From Microbacterium fluvii (GTDB lineage: Bacteria > Actinomycetota > Actinomycetes > Actinomycetales > Microbacteriaceae), in contig NZ_JAOPFX010000004.1 of NCBI RefSeq assembly GCF_025515205.1, positions 248,001-312,000 of the forward strand: a stretch of DNA of 64,000 nt. Reading direction: 5' to 3'. Below are positions 1 to 8,068 of the stretch, in pieces. Position 1 is the stretch's first letter. Every line of letters begins with the position of its first letter. The notes below the pieces were generated by a model. It saw only the letters and a program-made list of their open reading frames with translations, was not told the origin of the DNA and did no database searches. The translations under genes and the position numbers were made by a program.

Positions 1-577
1 AGTGCACCGTCCACCACTCGGGATCGGGCGTCGTGACCATCGCCGTGAGCGCGCCGATGAGGATGAAGGCCATGAGCAGCGACGACATCCGCTGCGTCGT
101 CATGCGCGACACCGACACGTAGGTGAGGTGGAAGGCCAGCAGCAGGGTCACCGCCATCAGCACCGCCGACCAGAACGGCACCATCGTGAGCCCGACGAAG
201 GCCAGGCCCAGCACGATGAACAGCGCGAGCGCGCCGAGCGTCGCGAGCACGACGTGCACGAGCACGACCGAGATCGTGTTGACGGTGAACTTCCATGGGG
301 CAAGGCCCAGGCGCCACTCCTGGCCCGGCGCTCGGCGGGAGCGCCAATAGCCGGTGCCGGCGGCGACGGCGGCGACGAGTCCTGCGGCGATCGCCGCCAG
401 ATCGCCGAACGACCACGCCCCGGAGATCGGCAGGCTCGGCCAGACGTAGGCCGAGACGAGTCCGAGCAGCGCTCCGATCAGGGCGGCACCCCCGGCTCCG
501 CCGAGCGACTCGTTGACGACGCGCAGTGTCGGGGCGGCTGCGGGAACCGAGGCGATCGGTGCGGTGGGGCTGGTCAT
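1..577 (-). CDS. Multi-pass membrane protein, 3' end cut by window edge
   Basis: About 192 residues are visible before the window ends; the C-terminus is missing. After a short cytosolic tail there are several hydrophobic segments (roughly residues 28-48, 60-75, 100-130, 133-150, 165-180) with short polar loops, so this is an integral membrane protein. I do not recognise a catalytic motif; a DUF998-like membrane protein is possible but not shown. The ATG at 577 is preceded, 7 nt away, by TACACT (585-590), which fits a leaderless transcript. Function unknown. Confidence 0.7.
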   Translation of the reverse strand, partial: MTSPTAPIASVPAAAPTLRVVNESLGGAGGAALIGALLGLVSAYVWPSLPISGAWSFGDLAAIAAGLVAAVAAGTGYWRSRRAPGQEWRLGLAPWKFTVNTISVVLVHVVLATLGALALFIVLGLAFVGLTMVPFWSAVLMAVTLLLAFHLTYVSVSRMTTQRMSSLLMAFILIGALTAMVTTPDPEWWTVH

Positions 578-584
578 GGCGCCG

Positions 585-590
585 AGTGTA
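585..590 (-). promoter_or_regulatory. Probable -10 element of a leaderless promoter
   Basis: TACACT lies 7 nt before the ATG at 577 and no Shine-Dalgarno sequence fits between, so the start codon is probably at or next to the transcription start. Confidence 0.45.
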
Positions 591-605
591 GGGCTGCATC
601 CTGGG

Positions 606-625
606 GCGGATGCGGCAGCATCCGC
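606..625 (-). terminator. GGATGC-type hairpin after the lipoprotein gene
   Basis: Perfect 8-bp inverted repeat GCGGATGC/GCATCCGC with a 4-nt loop, lying just downstream of the minus-strand lipoprotein stop codon. There is no U-tract, so termination is an inference from position. Confidence 0.45.
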
Positions 626-637
626 GCGACGCGCCGG

Positions 638-1546
638 TCAGGGCAGGGCGGGCTCGAACTCCAGCGCCACGGCGACGCCGTGCTCTTCGATGAGGTCGTC
701 GGGGAACACGGCGTGCGCGGTGTGGCGGCCCCCGTCGAGCACGAGCTCGACGTCGTAGGCGAACGGGAAGCCGCCGAGGGCTGCGGCGTCTTTCGCCGGC
801 CCGTCGGGGCCGTCGAAGAAGACGGCCCCTTCTGCCTCGCACTCATTCGACGAGCGCTGCGCCTCGAAGGTCATGGACGCTCCGTTCGCCGCGGTGACGG
901 TGATGGTCGCCGCCGCGTCGGTCGGGGTCTCGGCGAGGTTCGAGACGGCGAGTTCGAGGCCGTAGGAGTCGGGCGCTCCGTCGTGATCGGCGATGAGAGC
1001 GAGGCTCGCCTCGACGGACGGCAGCGGCTCGTCGATAGGGGTGGTCCACCGCAGCGTCGCCGCCATGTCGCCTGTGCCGCTGCCGCCGGCGAACAGCTCG
1101 ATGCGATAGTCGCCGGCAGGTCCGCGCGGCGTGACCTGCCACCAGCCGTCGCCGAGCTCGGTCGTCACGGCCTGCACCCAGCGGCCGGAGCAGTAGTCGC
1201 CGCCGCCGCTGAACTGGCTCACGCTCAGCGTGTCGAAGCTCGCCACCGGCACGAACACGAGCAGCTCGTCGGGAGAGCCGACCGAGGGCGGGTCGGGGTC
1301 GACGCCGTCGACGCAGCCGCCCGCAGCGCAATAGGTCACCGGGTCGAGGTGCAGCTCGGTCTGGCCGTAGCGGACGACGAAGGCGCCGGGCCCCGGCGGT
1401 GCATCCTCGTAGCGCTCGCCCCCGACGATCGTCTCGGTCGGAGTGGGCGCGGCGCCGGGCGGATCGACGAGCGGCCTGGCGGACGCGCAGGCGCACAGCA
1501 TCCCGATCATCGCGATCGCGATGGCGATGGCGGCGGGTCGGCGCAT
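638..1546 (-). CDS. Secreted lipoprotein, paralogue of the next gene
   Basis: 302 residues. A short hydrophobic signal ends in a lipobox (LCAC, acceptor Cys20), so the protein should be anchored on the outer face of the membrane. The rest is an acidic, beta-rich domain with several Cys residues and no catalytic motif that I recognise. The start (ATG 1546) is supported by GAGGAG just upstream; longer readings of the frame lack an RBS. The neighbouring gene encodes a protein with the same architecture and shared stretches (for example SPDELLVFVP versus SPDEIFVFVP, and the terminal FAYDVEL/YAYDVEL block), so the two arose by tandem duplication. Function unknown. Confidence 0.8.
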   Translation of the reverse strand: MRRPAAIAIAIAMIGMLCACASARPLVDPPGAAPTPTETIVGGERYEDAPPGPGAFVVRYGQTELHLDPVTYCAAGGCVDGVDPDPPSVGSPDELLVFVPVASFDTLSVSQFSGGGDYCSGRWVQAVTTELGDGWWQVTPRGPAGDYRIELFAGGSGTGDMAATLRWTTPIDEPLPSVEASLALIADHDGAPDSYGLELAVSNLAETPTDAAATITVTAANGASMTFEAQRSSNECEAEGAVFFDGPDGPAKDAAALGGFPFAYDVELVLDGGRHTAHAVFPDDLIEEHGVAVALEFEPALP

Positions 1547-1599
1547 GGGCTCTCCTCGGGGCGCTCTCATCTGAGGGTGTCGCGGCCGGCGGGTTCGTC

Positions 1600-2496
1600 T
1601 CAGGGCAGAGGCCGGTCGAACTCGAACTGAACCAGGGGATCGCCGCCGGAGTACTGCGCCGTGCCGGTGTAGGTCTCGCCGTCGATCACCAGCTCGACGT
1701 CGTAGGCGTAGGGGAGGTCGCCGAGCTCGGCGACCGCTGCGGTCTCGGTGAAGGGCACGACCAGGAAGAACGACAGGTCGAGGCAGCCGCCGGTCGGCTC
1801 GGGCTCGAAGGTCGCGACGGCGCCGCCGGCCGCGGTGATCGTCACGGCCGCCGACACCTCGGCGGGCATCGGGTACAGGCTGCGCAGCTCGATCGAGAGG
1901 TCGCCCGCCTCGAGCCCCGTGTCGGTCTCGGAGACCAGGCTCATCCACGCCGTCGCCTCCGGGAGCTGTTCGGCGTCTTCGGTCGTGGTCAGCTGCACGG
2001 TCGCCGTCATGGTGCCGAGCGGCGAGAACGGCCCGGTGCCTGGGCCGGACGAGGCACTCAGCTCGATCGCGTAGTCGCCGGCCGGGCCCGTGGGTCGGAT
2101 CGCCGTCCACCCCGACCCGAGGTCTTCGATCTCGGGCTCGACGGTGGGTCCGAGGCAGTCGTGGGCGACCTCGCCGCCGTACTGCGTGGCGCTGAGGTAC
2201 CAGCCGGCGATCGGCACGAACACGAAGATCTCGTCGGGGCTGCCGAGGCCGGGCGGCTCGACCTCGTCGGTCCCGCTGTCGTCGTCGACCGACCACTCGC
2301 TCGGGGCCAGCCGCACCTCGGTGTCGGCGGTGCGCACGACGAAGCTCTCGGGCGCCGACGAGACGTCGCCGCTGATCTCGGTCGCCGCCGGCGTCGGCAC
2401 CGGAGCCGGCGCGGGGTCGAAGCGCGGGGCGGGGCTGCAGGCCGACAGCATCCCGATCATCGCGACGACGACGGCGATACGGATGCGGCGGTGCAT
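1600..2496 (-). CDS. Secreted lipoprotein, paralogue of the preceding gene
   Basis: 298 residues with a lipobox LSAC (Cys20) after a hydrophobic signal segment. The mature part is acidic and beta-rich; conserved blocks shared with its neighbour include PAGDY.IEL, TATVQLTT/AATLRWTT and a C-terminal YDVELVIDG block. It is the first gene of the pair and lies 53 bp upstream of the second, so they are probably co-transcribed. The family is not recognised; a cell-envelope binding or sensing role is only a guess. Confidence 0.8.
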   Translation of the reverse strand: MHRRIRIAVVVAMIGMLSACSPAPRFDPAPAPVPTPAATEISGDVSSAPESFVVRTADTEVRLAPSEWSVDDDSGTDEVEPPGLGSPDEIFVFVPIAGWYLSATQYGGEVAHDCLGPTVEPEIEDLGSGWTAIRPTGPAGDYAIELSASSGPGTGPFSPLGTMTATVQLTTTEDAEQLPEATAWMSLVSETDTGLEAGDLSIELRSLYPMPAEVSAAVTITAAGGAVATFEPEPTGGCLDLSFFLVVPFTETAAVAELGDLPYAYDVELVIDGETYTGTAQYSGGDPLVQFEFDRPLP

Positions 2497-2749
2497 GCCC
2501 CGACCTTAGCGGCGGCCTCACAGGGGGTTCCGGTAGACTCGACGGGTCGGCTCTGGACACCGCACCACGGTGCGGATGGGTTTGTGAGTCCAAGGGGCCG
2601 ATGGTGAGCGTCGATCGACGCACATGAACCATCACTGAATGGCCCCCGGCCGACGGTAGTCCGGGTTACTCCATGCCGCATGCGCGGCCGCGCTGGCGCG
2701 CGTTCGAGGAGTGCTGTTCTCACGCGAGAAAACCCAGGAAGACACCACC
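2497..2749 (+). promoter_or_regulatory. Long structured 5' leader of the DEAD-box helicase gene
   Basis: 253 bp between divergent genes. It holds TAGACT near 2534 (possible -10), a compact dyad CCGCACC/GGTGCGG near 2561-2576, and a GGGGCC/GGCCCC pairing around 2600-2646 that would close a larger stem. No tRNA or coding sequence is evident. A long structured leader is usual for cold-inducible RNA helicases, so cold or autoregulatory control is plausible but unproven. Confidence 0.35.
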
Positions 2750-4831
2750 ATGCCCAAAAAGCCCGCAGGCAGCCGAGCTCAGAGCTTCGAGCCGCGCTAC
2801 GCCAAGAAGAGCAGCACCGACCGCTTCCGCCAGGCGGCCCCCAAGGCCGGCAGCAAGAGCCCCAAGCACCGAGGCTATCGCCCGGAAGAGGCGGATGCTG
2901 CGCCCAAGAAGCGCTGGACCGCACAGGAGCGCGCCGGCCGGGACGAGGCTCGCAGCATCCGTTCGCAGGGTCGCAGCGACCGTCCCGCTCGGTCGTACGA
3001 CGACCGCCCGGCGCGCGACGACCGCGCGGGTCGCTCGTACGCCGACCGCACGCCGCGCTCGTTCGATGACCGCCCGCGTCGCGAGTACGGCGATCGCCCT
3101 GCTCGTCAGTTCGACGACCGCAAGCCGCGTTCGTTCGATGACCGTCCTCGTCGGGATGACCGTCCGTCTCGGTCGTTCGACGACCGCAAGCCCCGCTCCT
3201 ACGACGACCGCCCGCGCCGCGAGTACGGCGATCGCCCTGCCCGTCAGTTCGATGACCGCAAGCCGCGCTCGTTCGACGACCGTCCCCGTCGCGATGACCG
3301 TCCCGCTCGGTCGTTCGACGACCGCAAGCCGCGTTCGTTCGATGACCGTCCTCGTCGCGATGACCGTCCCGCTCGGTCGTTCGACGACCGGCCCCGCCGC
3401 GACGACCGCCCCGCTCGGTCGTTCGACGACCGCAAGCCGCGCTCGTTCGATGACCGCCCCCGTCGCGATGACCGTCCCGCTCGGTCGTTCGATGACCGCA
3501 AGCCGCGCTCGTTCGACGACCGCCCCCGCCGGGGCGAGCGCCCGAACCGGTCGGATTGGACGGCCGACGCCAAGAGCAAGGCGTTCGAAGATCACGTCGA
3601 CGTCGTGCACGAGCGTCTGCAGGCCGAGGCCGTGCAGGCCGAAGAGGTGTCCGAGACGACCTTCGCCGACCTGGGGCTCGGCGACAACATCGTGCGCACT
3701 CTGAGTGAGCTGGGCGCCGCATCCCCGTTCCCGATCCAGGCGGCCACGATCGGTCCGATCCTCGAGGGCAAAGACGTGCTGGCCCGCGGCCGCACCGGCT
3801 CGGGCAAGACGATCGCGTTCGGCGCGCCGCTGGTCGAGTCGATCCTGCGCGCGCAGGCCGGCCAGCGCCGCGAGTTCGGCCGCAGCCCGAAGGCACTGAT
3901 CCTCGCTCCGACGCGCGAGCTCGCACTGCAGATCGACCGCACGGTGCAGCCGATCGCCCGCAGTGTGGGCCTGTTCACCACCCAGGTCTACGGCGGCGTG
4001 CCGCAGGGACGCCAGGTCGGTGCGCTGAAGAAGGGCGTCGACATCGTGATCGGCACGCCCGGCCGCATCGAAGACCTCCAGGCACAGGGCAAGCTCGACC
4101 TCTCCCAGGTGCGCATCGTCGTGCTCGACGAGGCCGACCACATGAGCGAGCTCGGCTTCCTCGAGCCGATGCAGCGCCTGCTGCGTCTCGTTCAGGACGG
4201 TGCGCAGAAGCTGCTGTTCTCGGCGACCCTCGACCGCGAGGTCGCCGCTCTCGTCGACGAGTTCCTCGTCGAGCCCGCTGTCTACGAGGTCGCCGGCGAA
4301 GACCAGGACTCGGGCACGATCGACCACCGCGTGCTGGTGATCGACCACCGCGACAAGGCCGAGATCCTGACGTCGCTCGTCGACCGCGAGGGCAAGACCC
4401 TGGTGTTCGCCCGCACCCGCGCCTACGCCGAGATGCTCGCCGAGCAGTTCGACGACGTCGGCATCCGCGCGGTCGCGCTGCACGGTGATCTCAACCAGGC
4501 AAAGCGCACGCGCAACCTCGAGAAGCTCACCTCGGGCCGTGTGAACGTGCTCGTCGCCACGGACGTCGCAGCCCGCGGCATCCACGTCGACGACATCGAT
4601 CTCGTGATCCAGGCCGACGCGCCCGACGAGTACAAGACCTACCTGCACCGCTCCGGCCGCACCGGCCGCGCGGGCCGCAGCGGCACGGTCGTGACCCTCA
4701 TCACGCGTCAGCGCCGCCGCCGCATGACCGAGATGCTGGAGCGTGCCGAGATCGATGCGCCCTACGACGAGGTGCGCATCGGCGACGACCTGCTCGAAGA
4801 GCTCAGCGGCCGTCAGGTCAACCCCGTCTGA
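2750..4831 (+). CDS. DEAD-box ATP-dependent RNA helicase with Arg-rich repeat tail
   Basis: 693 residues. An N-terminal disordered region (about residues 60-270) is made of many copies of an Arg/Asp-rich unit of the form RSFDDRPRRDDRPA, probably RNA-binding. The helicase core follows: Q-motif region (FPIQAAT), Walker A with GSGKT (about 348-357), DEAD (about 460), SAT, and the C-terminal HRSGRTGRAGR motif. Its likely role is ATP-driven remodelling of RNA (ribosome assembly, mRNA decay or cold adaptation). The start is ATG 2750, preceded by AGGAA; an in-frame GTG at 2711 is less likely. The placement of repeats N-terminal to the core is unusual against the common C-terminal extension. A strong hairpin follows the stop. 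Confidence 0.95.
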   Translation: MPKKPAGSRAQSFEPRYAKKSSTDRFRQAAPKAGSKSPKHRGYRPEEADAAPKKRWTAQERAGRDEARSIRSQGRSDRPARSYDDRPARDDRAGRSYADRTPRSFDDRPRREYGDRPARQFDDRKPRSFDDRPRRDDRPSRSFDDRKPRSYDDRPRREYGDRPARQFDDRKPRSFDDRPRRDDRPARSFDDRKPRSFDDRPRRDDRPARSFDDRPRRDDRPARSFDDRKPRSFDDRPRRDDRPARSFDDRKPRSFDDRPRRGERPNRSDWTADAKSKAFEDHVDVVHERLQAEAVQAEEVSETTFADLGLGDNIVRTLSELGAASPFPIQAATIGPILEGKDVLARGRTGSGKTIAFGAPLVESILRAQAGQRREFGRSPKALILAPTRELALQIDRTVQPIARSVGLFTTQVYGGVPQGRQVGALKKGVDIVIGTPGRIEDLQAQGKLDLSQVRIVVLDEADHMSELGFLEPMQRLLRLVQDGAQKLLFSATLDREVAALVDEFLVEPAVYEVAGEDQDSGTIDHRVLVIDHRDKAEILTSLVDREGKTLVFARTRAYAEMLAEQFDDVGIRAVALHGDLNQAKRTRNLEKLTSGRVNVLVATDVAARGIHVDDIDLVIQADAPDEYKTYLHRSGRTGRAGRSGTVVTLITRQRRRRMTEMLERAEIDAPYDEVRIGDDLLEELSGRQVNPV
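2990..3545 (+). repeat. In-gene tandem repeats encoding R/D-rich units
   Basis: Degenerate direct repeats of roughly 40-50 bp built from the motif TCGTTCGACGACCGCAAGCC and variants. They translate to RSFDDRK/PRSFDDRPRRDDRPA units, and differences are mostly synonymous (GAC/GAT, CGC/CGT). Confidence 0.85.
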
Positions 4832-4849
4832 GTCCGAGCTCAGCGCCCG

Positions 4850-4881
4850 AGCGGCACCGATTCCTCCGAGTCGGTGCCGCT
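4850..4881 (+). terminator. Rho-independent type hairpin after the helicase gene
   Basis: Perfect 11-bp inverted repeat AGCGGCACCGA/TCGGTGCCGCT with a 10-nt loop, 18 bp after the stop codon and followed by TTCG. Confidence 0.8.
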
Positions 4882-5023
4882 TTCGCGTGCGGGCGCCGGC
4901 ATGCTCAGGCGTCGGACCGGCCCCGGCCGACCGCCACACTGGCCCCGCTGGGGCACTCGAGCCCCCGGCATCCGACGGATGAACCGTGTTCCACGGGTGT
5001 GACGGCGGGCGGATGCTGCCGCG

Positions 5024-5029
5024 TACAGT
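5024..5029 (+). promoter_or_regulatory. Probable -10 element of a leaderless promoter
   Basis: TACAGT, 6 nt before the GTG at 5036; no Shine-Dalgarno sequence is possible in the gap. It decides the start codon of the beta-lactamase-like gene. Confidence 0.5.
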
Positions 5030-5035
5030 GGCCCG

Positions 5036-5833
5036 GTGAGTGATTCCGTGCGCTGGAGTGTGTTCGCGACGACCCTCGGCGAGCGGCCGCAGGTGATCGC
5101 CGAGCTTGATGCCGATGCGGAGCTGCCTTCGGCGAGTGCCGCCAAGATCCTGGTGCTGCTGGCGGCCTCGGCCGGCGTCGAGGATGCGCAGCTGCGGATC
5201 GACGAGCCGCTCGACCGCCGACGCGTCGCCCCGGTCGGCGACTCGGGACTCTGGCAGCATCTCGCGTCCGATGCGCTGCCGCTCGGCGATGCCGCGACCC
5301 TGGTCGGCGCCGTCTCGGACAACCTCGCCACGAACGTGCTGATCGATCGCCTCGGCGGGGTCGACGCGGTCGAGGCGGTCGCGGTCGAGATGGGCATCGA
5401 GGGTGTGCACCTGCACGACATCGTGCGCGACGGGCGGATGCCGCAGCATCCGCCCGCCCTCAGCACCGGCACCGCCCGGGGCTACGCGACGCTGATGAGC
5501 CGGCTTGCGATGGCCGACGGCATCCGCCCGGCCGTCGCCGATCGCGTGGTCGGGTGGCTCGCCGCCGGCACCGACCTGAGCATGGTCGCCGCCGCGTTCG
5601 GGCTCGACCCGCTCGCCCACACGGCGCCCGATCGCGGCATGGCGCTGGTCAACAAGACGGGCACCGACGAGGGGGTGCGCGTCGACCTCGGCCTCGTGCG
5701 GGGGCCGAGGGGCGTCGTCGCCTATGCGTCGCTGGCGCATTGGCAGCCGAGTGCGGGCGACCCCGAGCGCGACGCCGTGCTCGAGAGCATGCGCACACTC
5801 GGCGCGCAGGTAAGTGCGGCCGTCGGCGGCTGA
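5036..5833 (+). CDS. Class A beta-lactamase-fold serine hydrolase, no signal peptide
   Basis: 265 residues. The three active-site motifs of the penicillin-binding serine hydrolase fold are present in order and at class A spacing: S34-A-A-K37, S94-D-N96 and K207-T-G209. The omega-loop Glu motif of true class A enzymes (ExxLN) is not visible. There is no N-terminal signal or membrane segment, so the protein should stay in the cytoplasm. Unlike secreted resistance enzymes it is therefore probably an esterase, amidase or intracellular peptidase of this fold; resistance should not be assumed. The start is GTG 5036, supported by TACAGT at -12. It converges on the radical SAM gene with a 6-bp gap. 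Confidence 0.85.
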   Translation: MSDSVRWSVFATTLGERPQVIAELDADAELPSASAAKILVLLAASAGVEDAQLRIDEPLDRRRVAPVGDSGLWQHLASDALPLGDAATLVGAVSDNLATNVLIDRLGGVDAVEAVAVEMGIEGVHLHDIVRDGRMPQHPPALSTGTARGYATLMSRLAMADGIRPAVADRVVGWLAAGTDLSMVAAAFGLDPLAHTAPDRGMALVNKTGTDEGVRVDLGLVRGPRGVVAYASLAHWQPSAGDPERDAVLESMRTLGAQVSAAVGG

Positions 5834-5839
5834 GGGTCG

Positions 5840-7948
5840 TCAGAACAGTCGCGCCGGCGCCTCGCCGAACGCCACGGGCGCCCTGCCCGTCGTGCGCACG
5901 GCGGCTCGCGCGGCCAGCCCCGAGATCGGCGCGCGCCGCGGTCCCTCTTCTTCGTCGCTGCCGTCGAGGCCGTGCACCCGCAGCAGCGGGCGCACGCGCT
6001 TGGCCAGCCACGAGCGATACGCCTTGGGGGCGGTCGCCGTGACCCCCGGGTAGAGCCCCCGATACGACGAGACGAGTTCGGGGTGCTCGCGCTCGAGCCA
6101 TTGCAGGTACCACTGCTTGGCGCCCGGTCGCAGGTGCAGCGCACCGTAGACGACCCGAACGGCTCCGGCGGCCTTGATGCGCGCCAGGGCGTGGTCGATC
6201 GCGGCGATCGAGTCGGTGAGGTGGGGGAGGATCGGCATGAGGAACACCGTGACCCTGAATCCGGCTTCGGTCGCCGCGCGCACCGTCTCGAGCCGCGCCG
6301 CGGCGCTCGGCGTGCCGGGCTCGACGAGCTTCTGCAGGTGATCGTCGAACACCGCGATCGACATGGCGAGCGTGACGTCGACGGCGGATGCGGCATCCAC
6401 CAGCAGCGGCAGATCGCGCCGTAGCAGCGTGCCCTTCGTGAGGATCGAGAACGGTGTGCCGGCGTCGGCGAGGGTGCCGATGATCTCGGGCATGAGTCGG
6501 TAGCGGCCTTCGGCGCGCTGATACGGATCGGTGTTGGTGCCCAGCGCCACGGGCTCGCGCTGCCATGCCGGCTTGGCCAGCTCGCGCCGCAGCACATCGG
6601 CGACGTTGACCTTCACGACGATCTGGCTGTCGAAGTCGTGCCCTGCGTCGAGCTCGAGGTACTCGTGCGTGCCCCGCGCGAAGCAGTTGTGGCTGATGAC
6701 GCCGTTCGCGATGAAGTCGCCGGTGCCGGTGGTGATATCCACCATCTCGATCTCGGCGCCGAGGTCTTCTATCGAGACGACGCGCAGGTCCGCCACCGTC
6801 TTGACCGCGGTCCCGACGATGTCGAGCTTTCGAGTGATCGCCGGTTCACACGCGTCGAAGACCCGTTGCCGGACCGGCAGTCCACCGACTACGCGGACCG
6901 CGCGAACGCCGTTGGCTCTTGCCGGCTCCACGACGTGGGGAACGCCGAGTTGTGCCAGTGCTTCGCACATGAGGTCGATGAGCTCGGGATCCTTGTTCGA
7001 GATGCGCAGAGCGCCCTGCGAGCAGGAACCCTCGGCGTCGAAGATCCCGGACAGGAAGCCCGTGCGCCACGCGTGGCTGCGGTTCAGTGGCACCTCGATG
7101 ATCTGTTCGATCGCGGCGACCGACGACCGTGATCCGGTGTGCAATGCGGTCATCTCTCGGCGGGTACTCGACGCAGGGGCGAAGGGTCGCGTGTGGGTCG
7201 CCACGCCTTCCGCGAGCAGGTACTCACGACTGCGGTCCAGCGCCTCGACATCCGCCAGCGCCAGCCGGAACATGTGGATCTCACGGACGCGGCGCTCGTC
7301 GGGGTAGGCCTTGTGGAAGATCATTCCGTCGCCACGGATCATCCCGCACAGATACCCGCGTCGGAACTCGGGATCGGTGCGATCAGGGGCGGCGGGAGCA
7401 CCGGAGATCCCGAACCCCATCAGCCGGTTGTTCACGGTGAGGTAGGCGCGCTGCTCGGGTCCGGTCATCTTGCCGGTCACATATTTCCACCCGCGTTCGG
7501 TGAGAAAGCGGTGGTCTCCGCTTGCGGTGAGTTCGGTGCCGTCGGCGAGCGTCACGCGGTGCGCGCGCTTCACGGTGCGCCACGCCGCCCTCACCGTCGT
7601 GCGCACATAGCGGCGATATGCGCCGCGCTGCTCGGTGCCGATGATCTCGTCGCCCACCAGGAGCGACCCGATCGGCACCTGCCTCCCGTCGGCGCGGAGC
7701 ACGAGAGTGTCGGGCGCCACGCAGTAGGAGCATGCATGAGAGCAGCCCCGGTAGGGGTTGATCGTCCAGTCGAACGGCATCGCCGACTGCGCGGGCACGT
7801 GGTTGAGGGCGCTGCGGGCCATGACCTCGTGGAAGACCATGCCGGCGAACTCCGGAGTGCGCACCGAGCGCACGAAGCCGCCGTAGGTCTCCAGGCCCGG
7901 CAGCGCGGCGGCATCCGCCGCGCTAACCTGCTGACCCTGCCACCGCAT
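5840..7948 (-). CDS. Rv2578c-family radical SAM protein interrupted by an intein
   Basis: 702-residue precursor. The N-extein (1-75) carries the start of a radical SAM cluster motif (C69, C73); the intein follows (76-421); the C-extein starts with C422-F-A-R. After splicing the 356-residue product has an intact CX3CX2C (C69, C73, C422), which binds the 4Fe-4S cluster that cleaves S-adenosylmethionine. The C-extein contains a TIM-barrel-like part with the GTNTDPYQRAEG block typical of this family (related to SplB/Rv2578c). The substrate is unknown. The start (ATG 7948) is set by a good promoter (TTGACT-N17-TCTACT) whose expected transcription start falls on the ATG, so the mRNA is probably leaderless. 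Confidence 0.93.
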   Translation of the reverse strand: MRWQGQQVSAADAAALPGLETYGGFVRSVRTPEFAGMVFHEVMARSALNHVPAQSAMPFDWTINPYRGCSHACSYCVAPDTLVLRADGRQVPIGSLLVGDEIIGTEQRGAYRRYVRTTVRAAWRTVKRAHRVTLADGTELTASGDHRFLTERGWKYVTGKMTGPEQRAYLTVNNRLMGFGISGAPAAPDRTDPEFRRGYLCGMIRGDGMIFHKAYPDERRVREIHMFRLALADVEALDRSREYLLAEGVATHTRPFAPASSTRREMTALHTGSRSSVAAIEQIIEVPLNRSHAWRTGFLSGIFDAEGSCSQGALRISNKDPELIDLMCEALAQLGVPHVVEPARANGVRAVRVVGGLPVRQRVFDACEPAITRKLDIVGTAVKTVADLRVVSIEDLGAEIEMVDITTGTGDFIANGVISHNCFARGTHEYLELDAGHDFDSQIVVKVNVADVLRRELAKPAWQREPVALGTNTDPYQRAEGRYRLMPEIIGTLADAGTPFSILTKGTLLRRDLPLLVDAASAVDVTLAMSIAVFDDHLQKLVEPGTPSAAARLETVRAATEAGFRVTVFLMPILPHLTDSIAAIDHALARIKAAGAVRVVYGALHLRPGAKQWYLQWLEREHPELVSSYRGLYPGVTATAPKAYRSWLAKRVRPLLRVHGLDGSDEEEGPRRAPISGLAARAAVRTTGRAPVAFGEAPARLF
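6686..7723 (-). other. LAGLIDADG intein in the radical SAM cysteine motif
   Basis: 346-residue in-frame protein intron (precursor residues 76-421). Block A begins with Cys76 and continues VAPDTLVL; block B is around S143-G-D-H146; two homing-endonuclease motifs are visible, LCGMIRGDG (200-208) and LSGIFDAEG (299-307), each keeping its acidic residue; block F/G reads DFIANGVISHN, ending in H420-N421 followed by Cys422. All residues needed for standard Cys1 splicing are present, and both LAGLIDADG motifs look intact, so it may still home. The hexamer GGATGC/GCATCC, frequent in the flanking DNA, is absent here, which fits acquisition by transfer. Confidence 0.95.
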
Positions 7949-7954
7949 GCGAAC

Positions 7955-7983
7955 AGTAGAACAGAGATACGAATATGAGTCAA
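7955..7983 (-). promoter_or_regulatory. Sigma70-type promoter of the radical SAM gene
   Basis: On the minus strand: -35 TTGACT (7978-7983), 17-bp spacer, -10 TCTACT (7955-7960), then 6 nt to the ATG. The surrounding DNA is notably AT-rich for this genome. Confidence 0.7.
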
Positions 7984-8056
7984 GCTATCCGAAGGTGAGA
8001 ATCGAACGGCACCGCGGGTGCCCGCCGGGTTCCGCCATAATGCGGCCCCCGGGGGT

Positions 8057-8062
8057 GACAAT
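8057..8062 (+). promoter_or_regulatory. Probable -10 element of a leaderless promoter
   Basis: GACAAT, 6 nt before GTG 8069 of the carboxypeptidase gene. A second candidate, CATAAT at 8036-8041, would give a leader of about 20 nt. Confidence 0.4.
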
Positions 8063-8068
8063 GGCCGA

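Noticed and set aside
2590..2690. A tRNA or small RNA in the helicase leader
   Set aside because: The dyads do not form a cloverleaf and no TTC-loop consensus is visible.
2990..3545. Possible CRISPR or minisatellite array
   Set aside because: The units stay in frame, have no unique spacers and encode an Arg-rich protein tail.
2720..5740. Minus-strand open frame of about 1000 codons across the helicase and beta-lactamase-like genes
   Set aside because: It runs through two well-supported plus-strand genes and a terminator and has no recognisable motif.
5036..5833. Calling the serine hydrolase an antibiotic-resistance beta-lactamase
   Set aside because: There is no signal peptide and no omega-loop Glu; resistance cannot be supported.
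6686..7723. The insert in the radical SAM gene as an insertion sequence or a frameshifted second gene
   Set aside because: It is in frame, has no terminal repeats and carries all intein splice motifs.
8018..8020. ATG 8018 as start of the carboxypeptidase gene
   Set aside because: It lies upstream of both candidate -10 elements, and the extension has no signal-peptide character.
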